A DNA stretch of 64,000 bases, taken from assembly GCF_001507335.1 (NCBI RefSeq), contig NZ_LMAH01000011.1:37848-101847 (forward strand). The letters run 5' to 3'. Of the stretch, positions 37,855 to 46,887 are shown in pieces (the stretch's first letter is position 1; every line of letters begins with the position of its first letter). A model generated the notes under the pieces. The model was not told the DNA's origin, made no database searches, and saw nothing but the letters and a program-made list of their open reading frames with translations. The position numbers and the translations under genes were made by a program. Source of the DNA: Chryseobacterium sp. JAH. Lineage in GTDB: Bacteria; Bacteroidota; Bacteroidia; Flavobacteriales; Weeksellaceae.

Positions 37855-38987
37855 TTATACAAGCCTTTCTTCTTCATTTCTTCAATAGAGCATTCATATT
37901 TATCTTCTGGGATTTCTTGCTCATTAACCCATTTTGTAAATGTTTCAATTCCGTTATCAAAATTCCATTTTGGCACAAAACCTAATTCTGATTTTATTTT
38001 GGAAATATCTGCAAAATTATGTCTTATGTCTCCTAATCTATAATTACCAGAGATTTGTATCGGAATCTCTTTATTATAAAATTTTGATAAAGTGTTTGCT
38101 ACAGTTATCACATCTATTGCAACACCTGTCCCAACATTATAAACCTGACCATTAGCTTCATCTTTTTCTAGTCCTAAAATTGTAGCCTCAGCAACATCTT
38201 CTATGTAAACAAAATCTCTGGTTTCTTTCCCATCTTCAAAGATATTGATAGAATTTCCGTTTTTGATTCTGGTCGAAAAAATGGATAAAATGCCAGTGTA
38301 CGGATTGGACAAGGATTGTCCCGGTCCATATACATTTTGATATCTGTAACCTACCGCTGCAATCCCTAAAGATTTGCAAACCGTCAAGACCATTTGCTCT
38401 TGGTTTTGTTTGGTAATTCCGTAAACGGATGTAGGATGAATTTTGCTATCTTCTGTTGTTGAAAGTATTTCGACAGTATTATAACATATCGGACATTTGC
38501 ACTGGAAATCGCCTTTTGCCATATCTTCATCCAATCTCTCTGTTGGATAAACTATTCCGTGTTCACTACATTTATATTTTCCTTCTCCATAAATAGCTCT
38601 TGAGGCAGCAACAACAATTTTTTTAATTTTATGAGGATTGTTTGCAAGTACATCCAGCATTATTGCCGTACCACCAATATTGACATCAATATATTTTTGA
38701 ATCTCATACATAGATTGTCCGGTTCCTGTTTCAGCGGCTAGATGTATAATTGCGTCTTGTTCATCAATAGCTTCAGCCCATTTTTCTTTGGATGTTACAG
38801 AGCCATTAATAAAATTAACTTTATTGATGATACTTCTGTAAAGTGGTGAAGTGATTTCTGGATTGTCTCCATGAATTTGTGGTGACAGATTATCCAAAAC
38901 GGTTACATTCAGTCCTTTATCAATAAGTTTCAAGGCGATATTTGAGCCTATAAAACCTGCGCCACCGGTAATCAATATATTTTTCAT
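37851..38987 (-). CDS. NAD-dependent epimerase with cysteine-rich insertion, dTDP-L-rhamnose 4-epimerase-like
   Basis: A 378-residue extended SDR. The cofactor loop is TGGAGFIGSN, catalytic residues are S129 and Y189/K193 (SVYGITK), and an unusual insertion at about 138-172 carries C140, H143, C163, C165 and C168, probably binding zinc. Enzymes with this insertion that I know include dTDP-L-rhamnose 4-epimerases, which make dTDP-6-deoxy-L-talose. With rmlC in the same locus, that product is a reasonable inference. Its start overlaps the methyltransferase stop and its stop overlaps the GT2 start, both as ATGA. Confidence 0.82.
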   Translation of the reverse strand: MKNILITGGAGFIGSNIALKLIDKGLNVTVLDNLSPQIHGDNPEITSPLYRSIINKVNFINGSVTSKEKWAEAIDEQDAIIHLAAETGTGQSMYEIQKYIDVNIGGTAIMLDVLANNPHKIKKIVVAASRAIYGEGKYKCSEHGIVYPTERLDEDMAKGDFQCKCPICYNTVEILSTTEDSKIHPTSVYGITKQNQEQMVLTVCKSLGIAAVGYRYQNVYGPGQSLSNPYTGILSIFSTRIKNGNSINIFEDGKETRDFVYIEDVAEATILGLEKDEANGQVYNVGTGVAIDVITVANTLSKFYNKEIPIQISGNYRLGDIRHNFADISKIKSELGFVPKWNFDNGIETFTKWVNEQEIPEDKYECSIEEMKKKGLYK

Positions 38988-39916
38988 CTAGAAACTGTCT
39001 TTGTTTTGACAAAAGTAATTTCCATACAGTCACCTCGTTTGAATACATTGCTTAATCGAGCTATTTGATGGAAGATGATTCTATTATATTTGCTATGAAA
39101 CCATCCATCACTACTTTTTTTCTTGTTTTTTAAATTAAGCAAAATCTGAATACCGCTAACAAAACTAGAATAATTAGCATTGTAGTTGATCTTTTCCATT
39201 TTGAATCCATATTGTTCGCATAATTGGATAAGATTGTCTGGGTTATATGAAAATGGATGGAAAGGAACACCCAGATAATACCAATTTTTTCCAAACAAAC
39301 GAAATGTCCAACTTTTTGTGTTTGGTACGCCAATAAAAAGCCTCCCTTTTTCTTTTAAAATTCTATTGATTTCTTCTAACAATTCGCGAGGTTCGGTAAT
39401 GTGTTCAAAAGAATGATTACTTCTTATATAATCAAAAAAATCCGATTGGTAATTTGCCTCAAACAAGGTGCCTTTCGATACTTTTAAACCCAGCTTTTCG
39501 CCGATTATGCAGGCTGATTCTCGAATTTCCGTTCCATACGCTTCGGCACCTTGCTTGTGTAGGACATAAAGTTGTTCACAATCTCCTACACCCAAATCAA
39601 GCACTTTTTTCCCAGCAAAAGACAATTTCAAATCTTTTGCTTTTGCTCCTATTAAAAAATCCTTAAGAAAATTTGGTTGACTTTTTTTTATAATATCATT
39701 TGCTGTTTGCATGCTTGTATCATAATAATCTTCTGGATATAGTGCAAATAATTCGCTGTCATCAATCATCGGATTCAGAAAAAGCAATTTACATTTTGTG
39801 CAAGAATAAACATCGTATTTTTTTTCTGTATGCCCATAATGTTTATCGTATGTATTTGTGTAAAAATCAATACGATTGTCGCCACATACAGGGCAGTTTT
39901 TTCTGATTTCTTTCAT
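38984..39916 (-). CDS. SAM-dependent methyltransferase with N-terminal zinc ribbon
   Basis: A 310-residue protein. The N-terminal CPVCGDNRIDFY...YSCTKCKLLFLNP is a four-cysteine zinc ribbon. The class I methyltransferase core follows with VLDLGVGDCEQLYVLHKQGA (SAM loop), acidic AYGTEIRES and SNHSFEHITEPRELLEEIN. This combination is common in enzymes that methylate sugars or lipid-linked glycans. It leads the epimerase-GT2 group with ATGA overlaps and is separated by 197 bp from the upstream acetyltransferase, which may hold a promoter. Confidence 0.87.
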   Translation of the reverse strand: MKEIRKNCPVCGDNRIDFYTNTYDKHYGHTEKKYDVYSCTKCKLLFLNPMIDDSELFALYPEDYYDTSMQTANDIIKKSQPNFLKDFLIGAKAKDLKLSFAGKKVLDLGVGDCEQLYVLHKQGAEAYGTEIRESACIIGEKLGLKVSKGTLFEANYQSDFFDYIRSNHSFEHITEPRELLEEINRILKEKGRLFIGVPNTKSWTFRLFGKNWYYLGVPFHPFSYNPDNLIQLCEQYGFKMEKINYNANYSSFVSGIQILLNLKNKKKSSDGWFHSKYNRIIFHQIARLSNVFKRGDCMEITFVKTKTVSR

Positions 39917-40113
39917 GTTAGTTATTTTTTTATACAGTACTTGCTTAAGGTAAAATGCAATTCATTTTTTTACGCACAAAAGTTATTTGAGTTTTATAGG
40001 TTTCTCTTTAAAGTTTAAAAGAAACTGCCTTTTTTAATTTTAAAACGTCATTTATTTTCTTAAATCTTTTGTGGCTTTTGTGCTTATAAATTTACTTTAA
40101 ACAAGTCATTTAT

Positions 40114-40710
40114 TTATTTTTTCTCCCAAATTTTAGTGTCTGAATTGTACTTTTTAACAATTTTCGCTGGCGCACCAACGATGACACAATAATCGTCAAA
40201 ATATCCGGAAACTACACTGTTAGCTCCTATTGTACAATGTTTTCCAATTTTTGTTCCTTGCATAATAACAACATTATTATAAATTTTACAACCTTCTCCT
40301 ATATATACAGGTTTTGTTGTTATATTCTGTTGTTCTATTGGCACATGAATATCATCATAAGGATGATGAATATCCGTTATGGTTACATTGGCCGCAATTG
40401 CAGTATTTTTACCAATTTCTATAGATTCTGCACAAGTCAAATGTAGATTTTGTTGAATAGTTACACCATCATTAAGAATAATTTTCGGATCAAATTTTTC
40501 AGCTTCATAGTGTTGTACACCTTCTATTCTTGCATTATTTCCTATAGAAACTCTGTCACCCAAAATAATTGATTCTGGAGTAATTTTTAATGGGTTTATT
40601 ACAACACAATATTTTCCAATTTTTTTAAATAAAAACCGATACCAAAAAACAGCCTTAAGTCTATGCCACTTACCGTTAAAAATCAACATCAAATTATATA
40701 TTAATGTCAT
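40114..40710 (-). CDS. Hexapeptide-repeat O-acetyltransferase
   Basis: A 198-residue left-handed beta-helix protein. Hexapeptide coils run from about residue 40 (ITPESIILGDRVSIGNNARI) to 185 (IGKHCTIGANSVVSGYFDDY), with a loop DIHHPYDDIHVP containing the probable catalytic histidines. The N-terminus has a hydrophobic basic helix. It resembles colanic-acid-type acetyltransferases (WcaB/WcaF group). It probably adds O-acetyl groups to a repeat-unit sugar. It follows the CatB-type gene by only 4 bp. Confidence 0.85.
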   Translation of the reverse strand: MTLIYNLMLIFNGKWHRLKAVFWYRFLFKKIGKYCVVINPLKITPESIILGDRVSIGNNARIEGVQHYEAEKFDPKIILNDGVTIQQNLHLTCAESIEIGKNTAIAANVTITDIHHPYDDIHVPIEQQNITTKPVYIGEGCKIYNNVVIMQGTKIGKHCTIGANSVVSGYFDDYCVIVGAPAKIVKKYNSDTKIWEKK

Positions 40711-40714
40711 AGTT

Positions 40715-41389
40715 TTACTTTTTATGAAAATGACAATAATCTTCTATATTCAAAAATAATTGAGCATTTTCATCAATCCAATCAATATTTTTATCCCACC
40801 ATTTGGATTCATTCAAAACATCTATCTGTTCATCTTTAAATCTTTTTCTGATAAATTTTGCAGGAATACCACCCATTATCGAATAAGGCTCAACATCTGC
40901 TGTTACAACTGCATTTGCAGCGATAATAGCTCCATCTCCAATTTTTACTCCATCCGCAATCACTGCATTGGCACAAAGCCAAACATCGTTACCTATCACA
41001 ACATTTCTTGTTGGATTATGTTGATCTTTGGTTTGAAAATTTTTGAGACAACAGTCTGGATTAGAATATATTGCAGGATGAGTACTAACAAAAGTATGTG
41101 TTGGATGTTTTCCTGGTGCTATTCTGACATTGGGACCTATTGAACAAAACTTGCCCATAATTGTTTCATTAATAACTGAACCATCAGATATATATGAAAA
41201 ATCGCCTATAGAAGAATTTATCATTATTACATTATTCCCAGTCCAATTATATTTCCCGAAAGTAGTATTAAATAATTTTGACATGTACCCAACCCGAAGA
41301 TATTTATACTTAGACTGGTATTTTATTTTAGTCACTATCCAATTAAAATATTCTCGCAATGGACTTTGTAAATATGATCTATCAAACAT
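40715..41389 (-). CDS. CatB-related (xenobiotic-type) O-acetyltransferase
   Basis: A 224-residue left-handed beta-helix protein. GKFCSIGPNVRIAPGKHPTH and TFVSTHPAIYSNPD with the catalytic histidine are the CatB/VatD signature, followed by VVIGNDVWLCANAVIADGVK. In polysaccharide loci such enzymes acetylate sugars rather than drugs. Its start lies within the last 8 bp of the flippase gene, and the next acetyltransferase begins 4 bp after its stop. Two adjacent O-acetyltransferases suggest a polymer with more than one acetyl position. Confidence 0.87.
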   Translation of the reverse strand: MFDRSYLQSPLREYFNWIVTKIKYQSKYKYLRVGYMSKLFNTTFGKYNWTGNNVIMINSSIGDFSYISDGSVINETIMGKFCSIGPNVRIAPGKHPTHTFVSTHPAIYSNPDCCLKNFQTKDQHNPTRNVVIGNDVWLCANAVIADGVKIGDGAIIAANAVVTADVEPYSIMGGIPAKFIRKRFKDEQIDVLNESKWWDKNIDWIDENAQLFLNIEDYCHFHKK

Positions 41390-42878
41390 ATTTTTTACTT
41401 TTTACGGATGAAATTGTTTCTTTAACGTTTTTATTCTTTAAAATGAAAGGTAAATATAGAAAAAGTGTAGATAAGCTAATGGCTATTTTAATAATTTTAT
41501 TGTCAATAGGTACGAATTGATAAAATAAAATATTAAAAATAATAATTCCCAAACCAACTAATATCAACTTAAATTCTTCTTTTTGAAAAACGTCGAGTAT
41601 ACTAATTTTCAGTGTTTTATTATAATTGAAAATCAGAACCAAAGAACCGCCTGCAAGAGCAATAGCCCATGCAATAATAATTCCATATCCACCTGCATAA
41701 AGTCCTAAAATTATCCCAATGACAATATTTGCAAACGCCATTCCTACATGTACTAATACTAATATATTTAATCTACCTTGCCCCATCGAACTGAAATAAG
41801 CCGGACCACACATCACATTAAAAAAAGTTGCTACGGAGAGAATTAATACAGAAAAAATAAAATCAAAATTAAAATTACCAAGCCATAATAAAGAAATTAA
41901 AGGTGCGGCTATAATTAATGATGTTGATAATGGTAAATTAAATAAAAGCAAAACACGATTCATTTTTATATAAAAAGCTTGCATGAAAGAAGCTTCTTCT
42001 AATTTTGCTTTTTCTGCAACAACAGGAACTACAACTTGATTTGCATTTGTTAACAAAGCTCTGAACTGGCTCACTACTTTGTTTGCCATCTCATAATGTC
42101 CAAGAAATGCGAGCCCTCCATATTTACCTAGTAGCAACTTTGTTGCAGGTTCATAGAGCATTTGGCATACGGAAACCAATTGGAATTTATAGCCGTAATT
42201 GAATAGTTCTTTGAAAGATTGTGTACTCCATCTCCAATGACGGATTTTATTATTTGGATTAATTTTTATAGTAAAGATCATGGCTGCTAAAAAAATAAAA
42301 CCCGATTGTAAAAGTTGTGCAATAGCAACACCTTCTAGCTGGTATAACGGCGTTAATAAAATAGCCCCTACATACATTACAATACCAGAAATAATATATA
42401 TAAAGTTTCTGATGTAATTTTTCTGATGGCCTTCTAATACAGACGTAAACACGCCTCCTATTGCATTAATACACAAAGAGCCTAATGAATATGGGAGTAT
42501 TACTAATGCAATATCCAAAAATTTTTTATCAATTACATATCCTAAGAAAAATTGCGCTCCGGAAAGGATAACTAAACTAAGAAATATAAATAAAATGGAC
42601 ATCGATACAATAGAAGTAAAAATGAGTTTGCCTAGTTTACTTTTATCATCTTCTAGTATATATTCCGCAACAAATTTTACTAATCCTGAAGTTAGCCCCA
42701 TATTAGCCAAGTTAGCAATCGAAGAAAATGATAATATTAGCGACCAAATTCCTAATTGTTCTACACCAATGGATCTTAATAAATATTTATACAAAAAAAA
42801 ATACAAAAAAGCTGTAAAAATAACCTGTATAACAGCCGACATGGCATTAATTGTAAGTTTTTTTGAAGAAAAATTCAT
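41382..42878 (-). CDS. Wzx-type oligosaccharide flippase
   Basis: A 498-residue membrane protein with about 12 to 14 helices and the polysaccharide-transporter layout of the MOP superfamily: N-terminal LTINAMSAVIQVIFTAFLYF, GIWSLILSFSSIANLANMGL, and FLGHYEMANKVVSQFRALLT. It flips undecaprenyl-linked repeat units to the periplasmic side for polymerisation. It follows wzc by 79 bp and overlaps the CatB-type gene by 8 bp. Confidence 0.9.
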   Translation of the reverse strand: MNFSSKKLTINAMSAVIQVIFTAFLYFFLYKYLLRSIGVEQLGIWSLILSFSSIANLANMGLTSGLVKFVAEYILEDDKSKLGKLIFTSIVSMSILFIFLSLVILSGAQFFLGYVIDKKFLDIALVILPYSLGSLCINAIGGVFTSVLEGHQKNYIRNFIYIISGIVMYVGAILLTPLYQLEGVAIAQLLQSGFIFLAAMIFTIKINPNNKIRHWRWSTQSFKELFNYGYKFQLVSVCQMLYEPATKLLLGKYGGLAFLGHYEMANKVVSQFRALLTNANQVVVPVVAEKAKLEEASFMQAFYIKMNRVLLLFNLPLSTSLIIAAPLISLLWLGNFNFDFIFSVLILSVATFFNVMCGPAYFSSMGQGRLNILVLVHVGMAFANIVIGIILGLYAGGYGIIIAWAIALAGGSLVLIFNYNKTLKISILDVFQKEEFKLILVGLGIIIFNILFYQFVPIDNKIIKIAISLSTLFLYLPFILKNKNVKETISSVKSKKYV

Positions 42879-42957
42879 TTATTATGTATTAAAGACAGCA
42901 TAGCATTTTGCAAAAAATAATTTTAATTAAATATAAAGATTTTGATATTTAACTAAA

Positions 42958-45300
42958 TTATTTTTTCCACCATTTTTTTTCTTCTGCCTGATAGCCATAT
43001 CCATACTTGTTTCCATATCCGAAATTTGATTCTTTAACTTCGTTTAATACAATTCCTACATTTTTAAGTTTATTATCTTTAACAGAATTATTTAAAAACT
43101 CCAGATAACTTTTTTCTGTAACTTCAGATCTTGTAACATATACTATAACATCTGCCATATCAGAAATAAGGAATGAATCTGTCACTAATAAAAGAGGAGC
43201 AGTATCCAGAACAATATATTTATATTTGTTTAGTTCTTTTAGAATCGACAAAAGCTCTTCTAGTCTACCGTTCTGCAATAAATCTGTCGGATTTGGAGGA
43301 ATAGAGCCTGAGTAAATAAAATCACAGTTTTCATTGTATCCGCTCGGATGAATGATCCCTTCAACCGAAGTTTCATCTCCACTCAAAAACTCAGTTAAAC
43401 CTTTCGCTGTTTTCATAGAGGGATTATAACGCTGGAGCTGTGGATTTCTCACATCTGCACCAATTACCAATACTTTGTTACGGGAAGAGGCCAGTATAAT
43501 TGAAAGATTTGATGATACAAATGTTTTTCCCTCACCTTTCACAGATGACGTAACCATAATCACCTGAGTAGTTTCCTTTACCGGCAGTAAAAATCTTAAA
43601 TTGGTAACAAAGATCCTGAAAGCTTCAGCCATAGGTGAAACGTCGTTAAATGTTAGAAGCGCATCCTCTTTATTTTTCAATCTAGGAATTTCCGCTATTA
43701 CTGGAAGGTCTGTAAGTTTCGTAAGATCTGATCGTGTAATGATTGTGCTCTGAAGAAGCTGTCTTAAATAAATGATTGCAAATGGTATTACCAGACCTAA
43801 AAAAAGAAATACTCCCAACGTAAACATTTTTCTTGGAGCAACCGGTTTTTTAAATATAAATGCTTTGTCTAATACTCTGGCTTTTTCAGCAGTAATTTCC
43901 ATGCTGATTGCAGCTTCCTCTCTTTTCTGTAAAAGCAGTAAATATAGATTTTCTTTGATTTGCTGCTGTCTCTCAATACTTCTGAACAGTTTTTCCTGAG
44001 ACGGGATTTTACTAATCATCTGTTCAGAGCCGCCTAGCTGAGTTTCCACTTTTCTCTTCGCCAACTCTAATGTAGTTGCATTTCTTTGAAGAGACTGTGT
44101 TAAGGAAGACTTCATTTCTTCTATCTGCTTCGTAGCAGTTATCACCAAAGGGTTATCCGGAGTAGCCTGTTCTAAATACTTATTCCTCTGTAAAACAAGT
44201 GCGTTATAATCCTGAATTGCCTGACCTGCAGCTTCACTTTCCAAACCAATATTAAGAGGTAAAACATCACCACTCCCTTTTCTGTTCAGAGCACCCTGTA
44301 ACATTCTGGTCAATTCAATTTGCGTCCCTAACTCCAGCATCTGCGCTTTACTCTGCTCCTTCAGCTGTAGATTAATCTTAGCTTCAGTACCAAGATCAAC
44401 TATGTTATTGCCTGATTTAAAACCTTCTTTCTGAGTTTCAACATCCCCTAATTCTCTTGATATCAGCATAATTCTTCTATCAATAAAATCTTTCGTTCTT
44501 TTAGACTCAATATTTTTATCACTGATTGCGTAGACATTATATTGTCTTACTAAACCATTCAGAAAATCTTTAGCTTTAGCTTTATTTTCAAAATCCACAG
44601 ATAGACTTATAATCGTTCCGTCCTTATCTAATAAATCAACATTTAAAGCTTCTTGAAAATCATTAACTGTATTATCAAAATCACTATAATTAAAGTACAC
44701 CTCTGATAAGTCTACTTTTTTCTGTACTTTATATTCCGGATTTTTGCGGATCATAATTACGGCAAACGGCAAACTGGTACTTTTACCAAATGAAGTTGAT
44801 ATATCCTTTTCCCACTCATCAGAAGAAAGAATCACATTATTGCCTTTCGCTTTTATTGATATGGACTTTTTTGGCAATTCGTTATCCTTTTTTTCCTGAA
44901 TAACATTGATGATATACGGACTTGTCTCTCCGTATAATTCAAGATTATTGAATGTCTGTTTTGCATAAAGAGGAGTCTGAAAATTATGATCCTTTACAAC
45001 ATCAGAAACAATGGTCTTAGATTCAAAAACACCGACTTCATTTTCAATACTGTTGGTTCCCATACCGCTTAGCCCACCAATACTTTGAAGAACGCCAATA
45101 TCTCCTGACGCTGCCGACATTTTCTTGGCATCTTTAATTAGAACAGATGTTTGAGCTTTATATATTGGAGATGTTGATTTTATGTAATAAACTGCCATCA
45201 ACAACATTAAGAAAACAGTCCCAACGAAATACTTCCAATTTTTTAAATACGGAGCTATAAGTTCTTTAATATTAATTTCTTTGCCTTTTTTTTGATCCAT
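42958..45300 (-). CDS. wzc: Wzc-type polysaccharide co-polymerase / tyrosine autokinase
   Basis: A 780-residue inner-membrane protein. The N-terminal Wzz domain has helices at about 25-45 and 495-515 around a large coiled periplasmic region. The C-terminal BY-kinase domain has Walker A VKGEGKTF (about 587-594), Walker A' VLVIGADVRNP and Walker B YIVLDTAPLL. The tail FGYGNKYGYGYQAEEKKWWKK holds four tyrosines for autophosphorylation. It controls chain length and export together with an outer-membrane Wza channel, but no wza gene lies in the window. In Walker A' the first aspartate is glycine. It has its own promoter element. Confidence 0.94.
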   Translation of the reverse strand: MDQKKGKEINIKELIAPYLKNWKYFVGTVFLMLLMAVYYIKSTSPIYKAQTSVLIKDAKKMSAASGDIGVLQSIGGLSGMGTNSIENEVGVFESKTIVSDVVKDHNFQTPLYAKQTFNNLELYGETSPYIINVIQEKKDNELPKKSISIKAKGNNVILSSDEWEKDISTSFGKSTSLPFAVIMIRKNPEYKVQKKVDLSEVYFNYSDFDNTVNDFQEALNVDLLDKDGTIISLSVDFENKAKAKDFLNGLVRQYNVYAISDKNIESKRTKDFIDRRIMLISRELGDVETQKEGFKSGNNIVDLGTEAKINLQLKEQSKAQMLELGTQIELTRMLQGALNRKGSGDVLPLNIGLESEAAGQAIQDYNALVLQRNKYLEQATPDNPLVITATKQIEEMKSSLTQSLQRNATTLELAKRKVETQLGGSEQMISKIPSQEKLFRSIERQQQIKENLYLLLLQKREEAAISMEITAEKARVLDKAFIFKKPVAPRKMFTLGVFLFLGLVIPFAIIYLRQLLQSTIITRSDLTKLTDLPVIAEIPRLKNKEDALLTFNDVSPMAEAFRIFVTNLRFLLPVKETTQVIMVTSSVKGEGKTFVSSNLSIILASSRNKVLVIGADVRNPQLQRYNPSMKTAKGLTEFLSGDETSVEGIIHPSGYNENCDFIYSGSIPPNPTDLLQNGRLEELLSILKELNKYKYIVLDTAPLLLVTDSFLISDMADVIVYVTRSEVTEKSYLEFLNNSVKDNKLKNVGIVLNEVKESNFGYGNKYGYGYQAEEKKWWKK

Positions 45301-45355
45301 CTGTTGGATTATATTTTGAGAATTAGAATTTATTTTCAGGTTTAGTAAAACTCTG

Positions 45356-45363
45356 CAAATATA
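45356..45363 (-). promoter_or_regulatory. Candidate -7 promoter element (TATATTTG) of wzc
   Basis: An exact TAnnTTTG match on the minus strand lies 55 bp before the wzc ATG, in the 195-bp gap after the DUF3575 gene. No -33 TTG is clear. Confidence 0.4.
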
Positions 45364-45495
45364 TCTATATTTTATAAAAGGCAGGTGTTAATCTTAATTT
45401 TTAAATATTATTCAATAATCATCATGAATATTCACTTATCAGATAAGGTAACTGTAGTGAAAGTATTGTTATGAATCTGTATTGTGACAAAAATA

Positions 45496-46131
45496 TTAGT
45501 TTAATTTATACGTCAACATCAACCCTCCTCTCGTTGGGATGACTTCTCCACTTTTATTCCAATTGGCCGCTTTGTCGTAGCGTTGGTTATTATCTTTGAA
45601 ATATCCTCTGTAAATTGACTGGCTCGTTCCTATACCTGCATATACATCCAATCCTAATTTCTCGCTGATGGTAAAGTGGTATCCGCCACTTATACCCATA
45701 ATTAGAGCCAGTCCTTTTTGATATCTTTCCGTGATGCGTACCGTTCCATCTGCTAACAATTGCGGAGTCCCGTCATCATTTAAGACCGGTTGTGCTTTTA
45801 GATAATTCCATTTCTGAAGATTGTAGGCAGCAATACTTCCGTAAGCCCCCACATACCAGCCTTTCATCATTTCTTTGAAATAATATCTTCCTTCTAAAGT
45901 CCCCATGTAGATTTGAAGATTTTTGCCGGCAAACGATTTCCAAGGTGATATAAAACCTTCTGCCTGTAAAGAAAATTTGCTATTTAAAGATTTCTCAACT
46001 GCAAGGTTAATCATTCCTACGGGTAAAAAAGGGGCATTCACTTTTAATTCTGTTTGGGCATTGACGTTAAGAATTAAGAAAAACGCCAGGGTAAAAGTCA
46101 TTTTCGAAAACAACCGCATTGTATACATCAT
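45496..46131 (-). CDS. DUF3575 outer-membrane beta-barrel protein
   Basis: A 211-residue protein with a signal peptide (LFSKMTFTLAFFLILNVNAQ). The mature part has the alternating pattern and glycine/aromatic content of a small barrel: LQAEGFISPWKSFAGKNLQI, YMGTLEGRYYF, GWYVGAYGSIAAYN, LGLDVYAGIGTSQS, ending in GGLMLTYKLN. This is the DUF3575 pattern, whose role is unknown. It starts 14 bp after a sugar transferase gene, so it belongs to the polysaccharide operon. In-frame ATGs at 46131, 46128 and 46119 are all possible starts. Confidence 0.78.
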   Translation of the reverse strand: MMYTMRLFSKMTFTLAFFLILNVNAQTELKVNAPFLPVGMINLAVEKSLNSKFSLQAEGFISPWKSFAGKNLQIYMGTLEGRYYFKEMMKGWYVGAYGSIAAYNLQKWNYLKAQPVLNDDGTPQLLADGTVRITERYQKGLALIMGISGGYHFTISEKLGLDVYAGIGTSQSIYRGYFKDNNQRYDKAANWNKSGEVIPTRGGLMLTYKLN

Positions 46132-46145
46132 AATTTAAGATGGTC

Positions 46146-46715
46146 TTATTTACTCAAAACCGAGAATGTCGTAAGCAAAATCTGTGCATCTTTTTTAAAA
46201 GAGAGATGATGATAGTAATTTAAGTTCATTTTCACCTTCGCAGGGAACAGAATTTCGTCATTATATGTAAGCGGATCTTTTTGTTGATCTAAAAGATCTT
46301 CTTCATTTCGAAATTCAATACCTGCTTCACTCGTCAAACCGGGTTTTAACTGTAACACCAATCGGTCTTCCCCTTTCAGCTTGTCATAGTATCCCGGAAT
46401 ATCGGGACGAGGTCCTACTAAAGACATATCTCCTTTCAAAACATTAAAGAGCTGTGGAAGTTCATCCAATTTAGTTTTTCGCAGCCAGCAACCAATCTTT
46501 GATTTGGTGAATGTTTTAGAATGATAGGTTTTAAATTTATAAATGATAAAAATTTTACCTTCTCTTCCAATTCTTTTCTGTCTAAAAATTCCAGGGAAAC
46601 CTGTATCTATAGATGCCACAGTAAATAAAACAAGCAAAAAAGGCATTAAAACAATCATCGCTGCGAAACTTAGTCCGTAGTCCATCACTGCTTTCCACCA
46701 TGGGTATTTTTTCAC
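46146..46715 (-). CDS. Minimal sugar-phosphate transferase (PglC-like)
   Basis: About 189 residues. One N-terminal membrane segment (MDYGLSFAAMIVLMPFLLVL) follows the KxxxD motif, then the catalytic domain: GIFRQKRIGREGKIFIIYKF, KTKLDELPQLFNVLKGDMSL, VGPRPDIPGYYD and GLTSEAGIEFRNEED. It transfers a sugar phosphate to undecaprenyl phosphate. There is no suitable ATG: the frame opens with TTG 46724 or GTG 46715. The promoter at 46733-46762 makes the GTG, with a 14-base leader, more likely. Confidence 0.88.
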   Translation of the reverse strand: MKKYPWWKAVMDYGLSFAAMIVLMPFLLVLFTVASIDTGFPGIFRQKRIGREGKIFIIYKFKTYHSKTFTKSKIGCWLRKTKLDELPQLFNVLKGDMSLVGPRPDIPGYYDKLKGEDRLVLQLKPGLTSEAGIEFRNEEDLLDQQKDPLTYNDEILFPAKVKMNLNYYHHLSFKKDAQILLTTFSVLSK

Positions 46716-46732
46716 CTGTGCCAAATCGATTA

Positions 46733-46762
46733 CAAATATATGGAAAGATGATGATTTTCAAA
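46733..46762 (-). promoter_or_regulatory. Strong promoter (-33 TTTG, -7 TATATTTG) of the sugar transferase / DUF3575 unit
   Basis: TTTG (46759-46762) and TATATTTG (46733-46740) are 18 bp apart on the minus strand, matching both parts of the Bacteroidota consensus. Predicted start of transcription is near 46729. Confidence 0.7.
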
Positions 46763-46887
46763 TTGAAGTTTCATTTTATTGCACATACAATTTAATCTGT
46801 TGCGGAAATTTACCAATTATTTAACATTAAACTCCACAAATATTAATATCTTTAATAAATCACTAACCATAAACTATTATTTTTACG

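Noticed and set aside
39984..40045. Hairpin GTTTCT/AGAAAC before a T-rich stretch
   Set aside because: The stem is only 6 bp in very AT-rich sequence and points against the local transcription; too weak to call a terminator.
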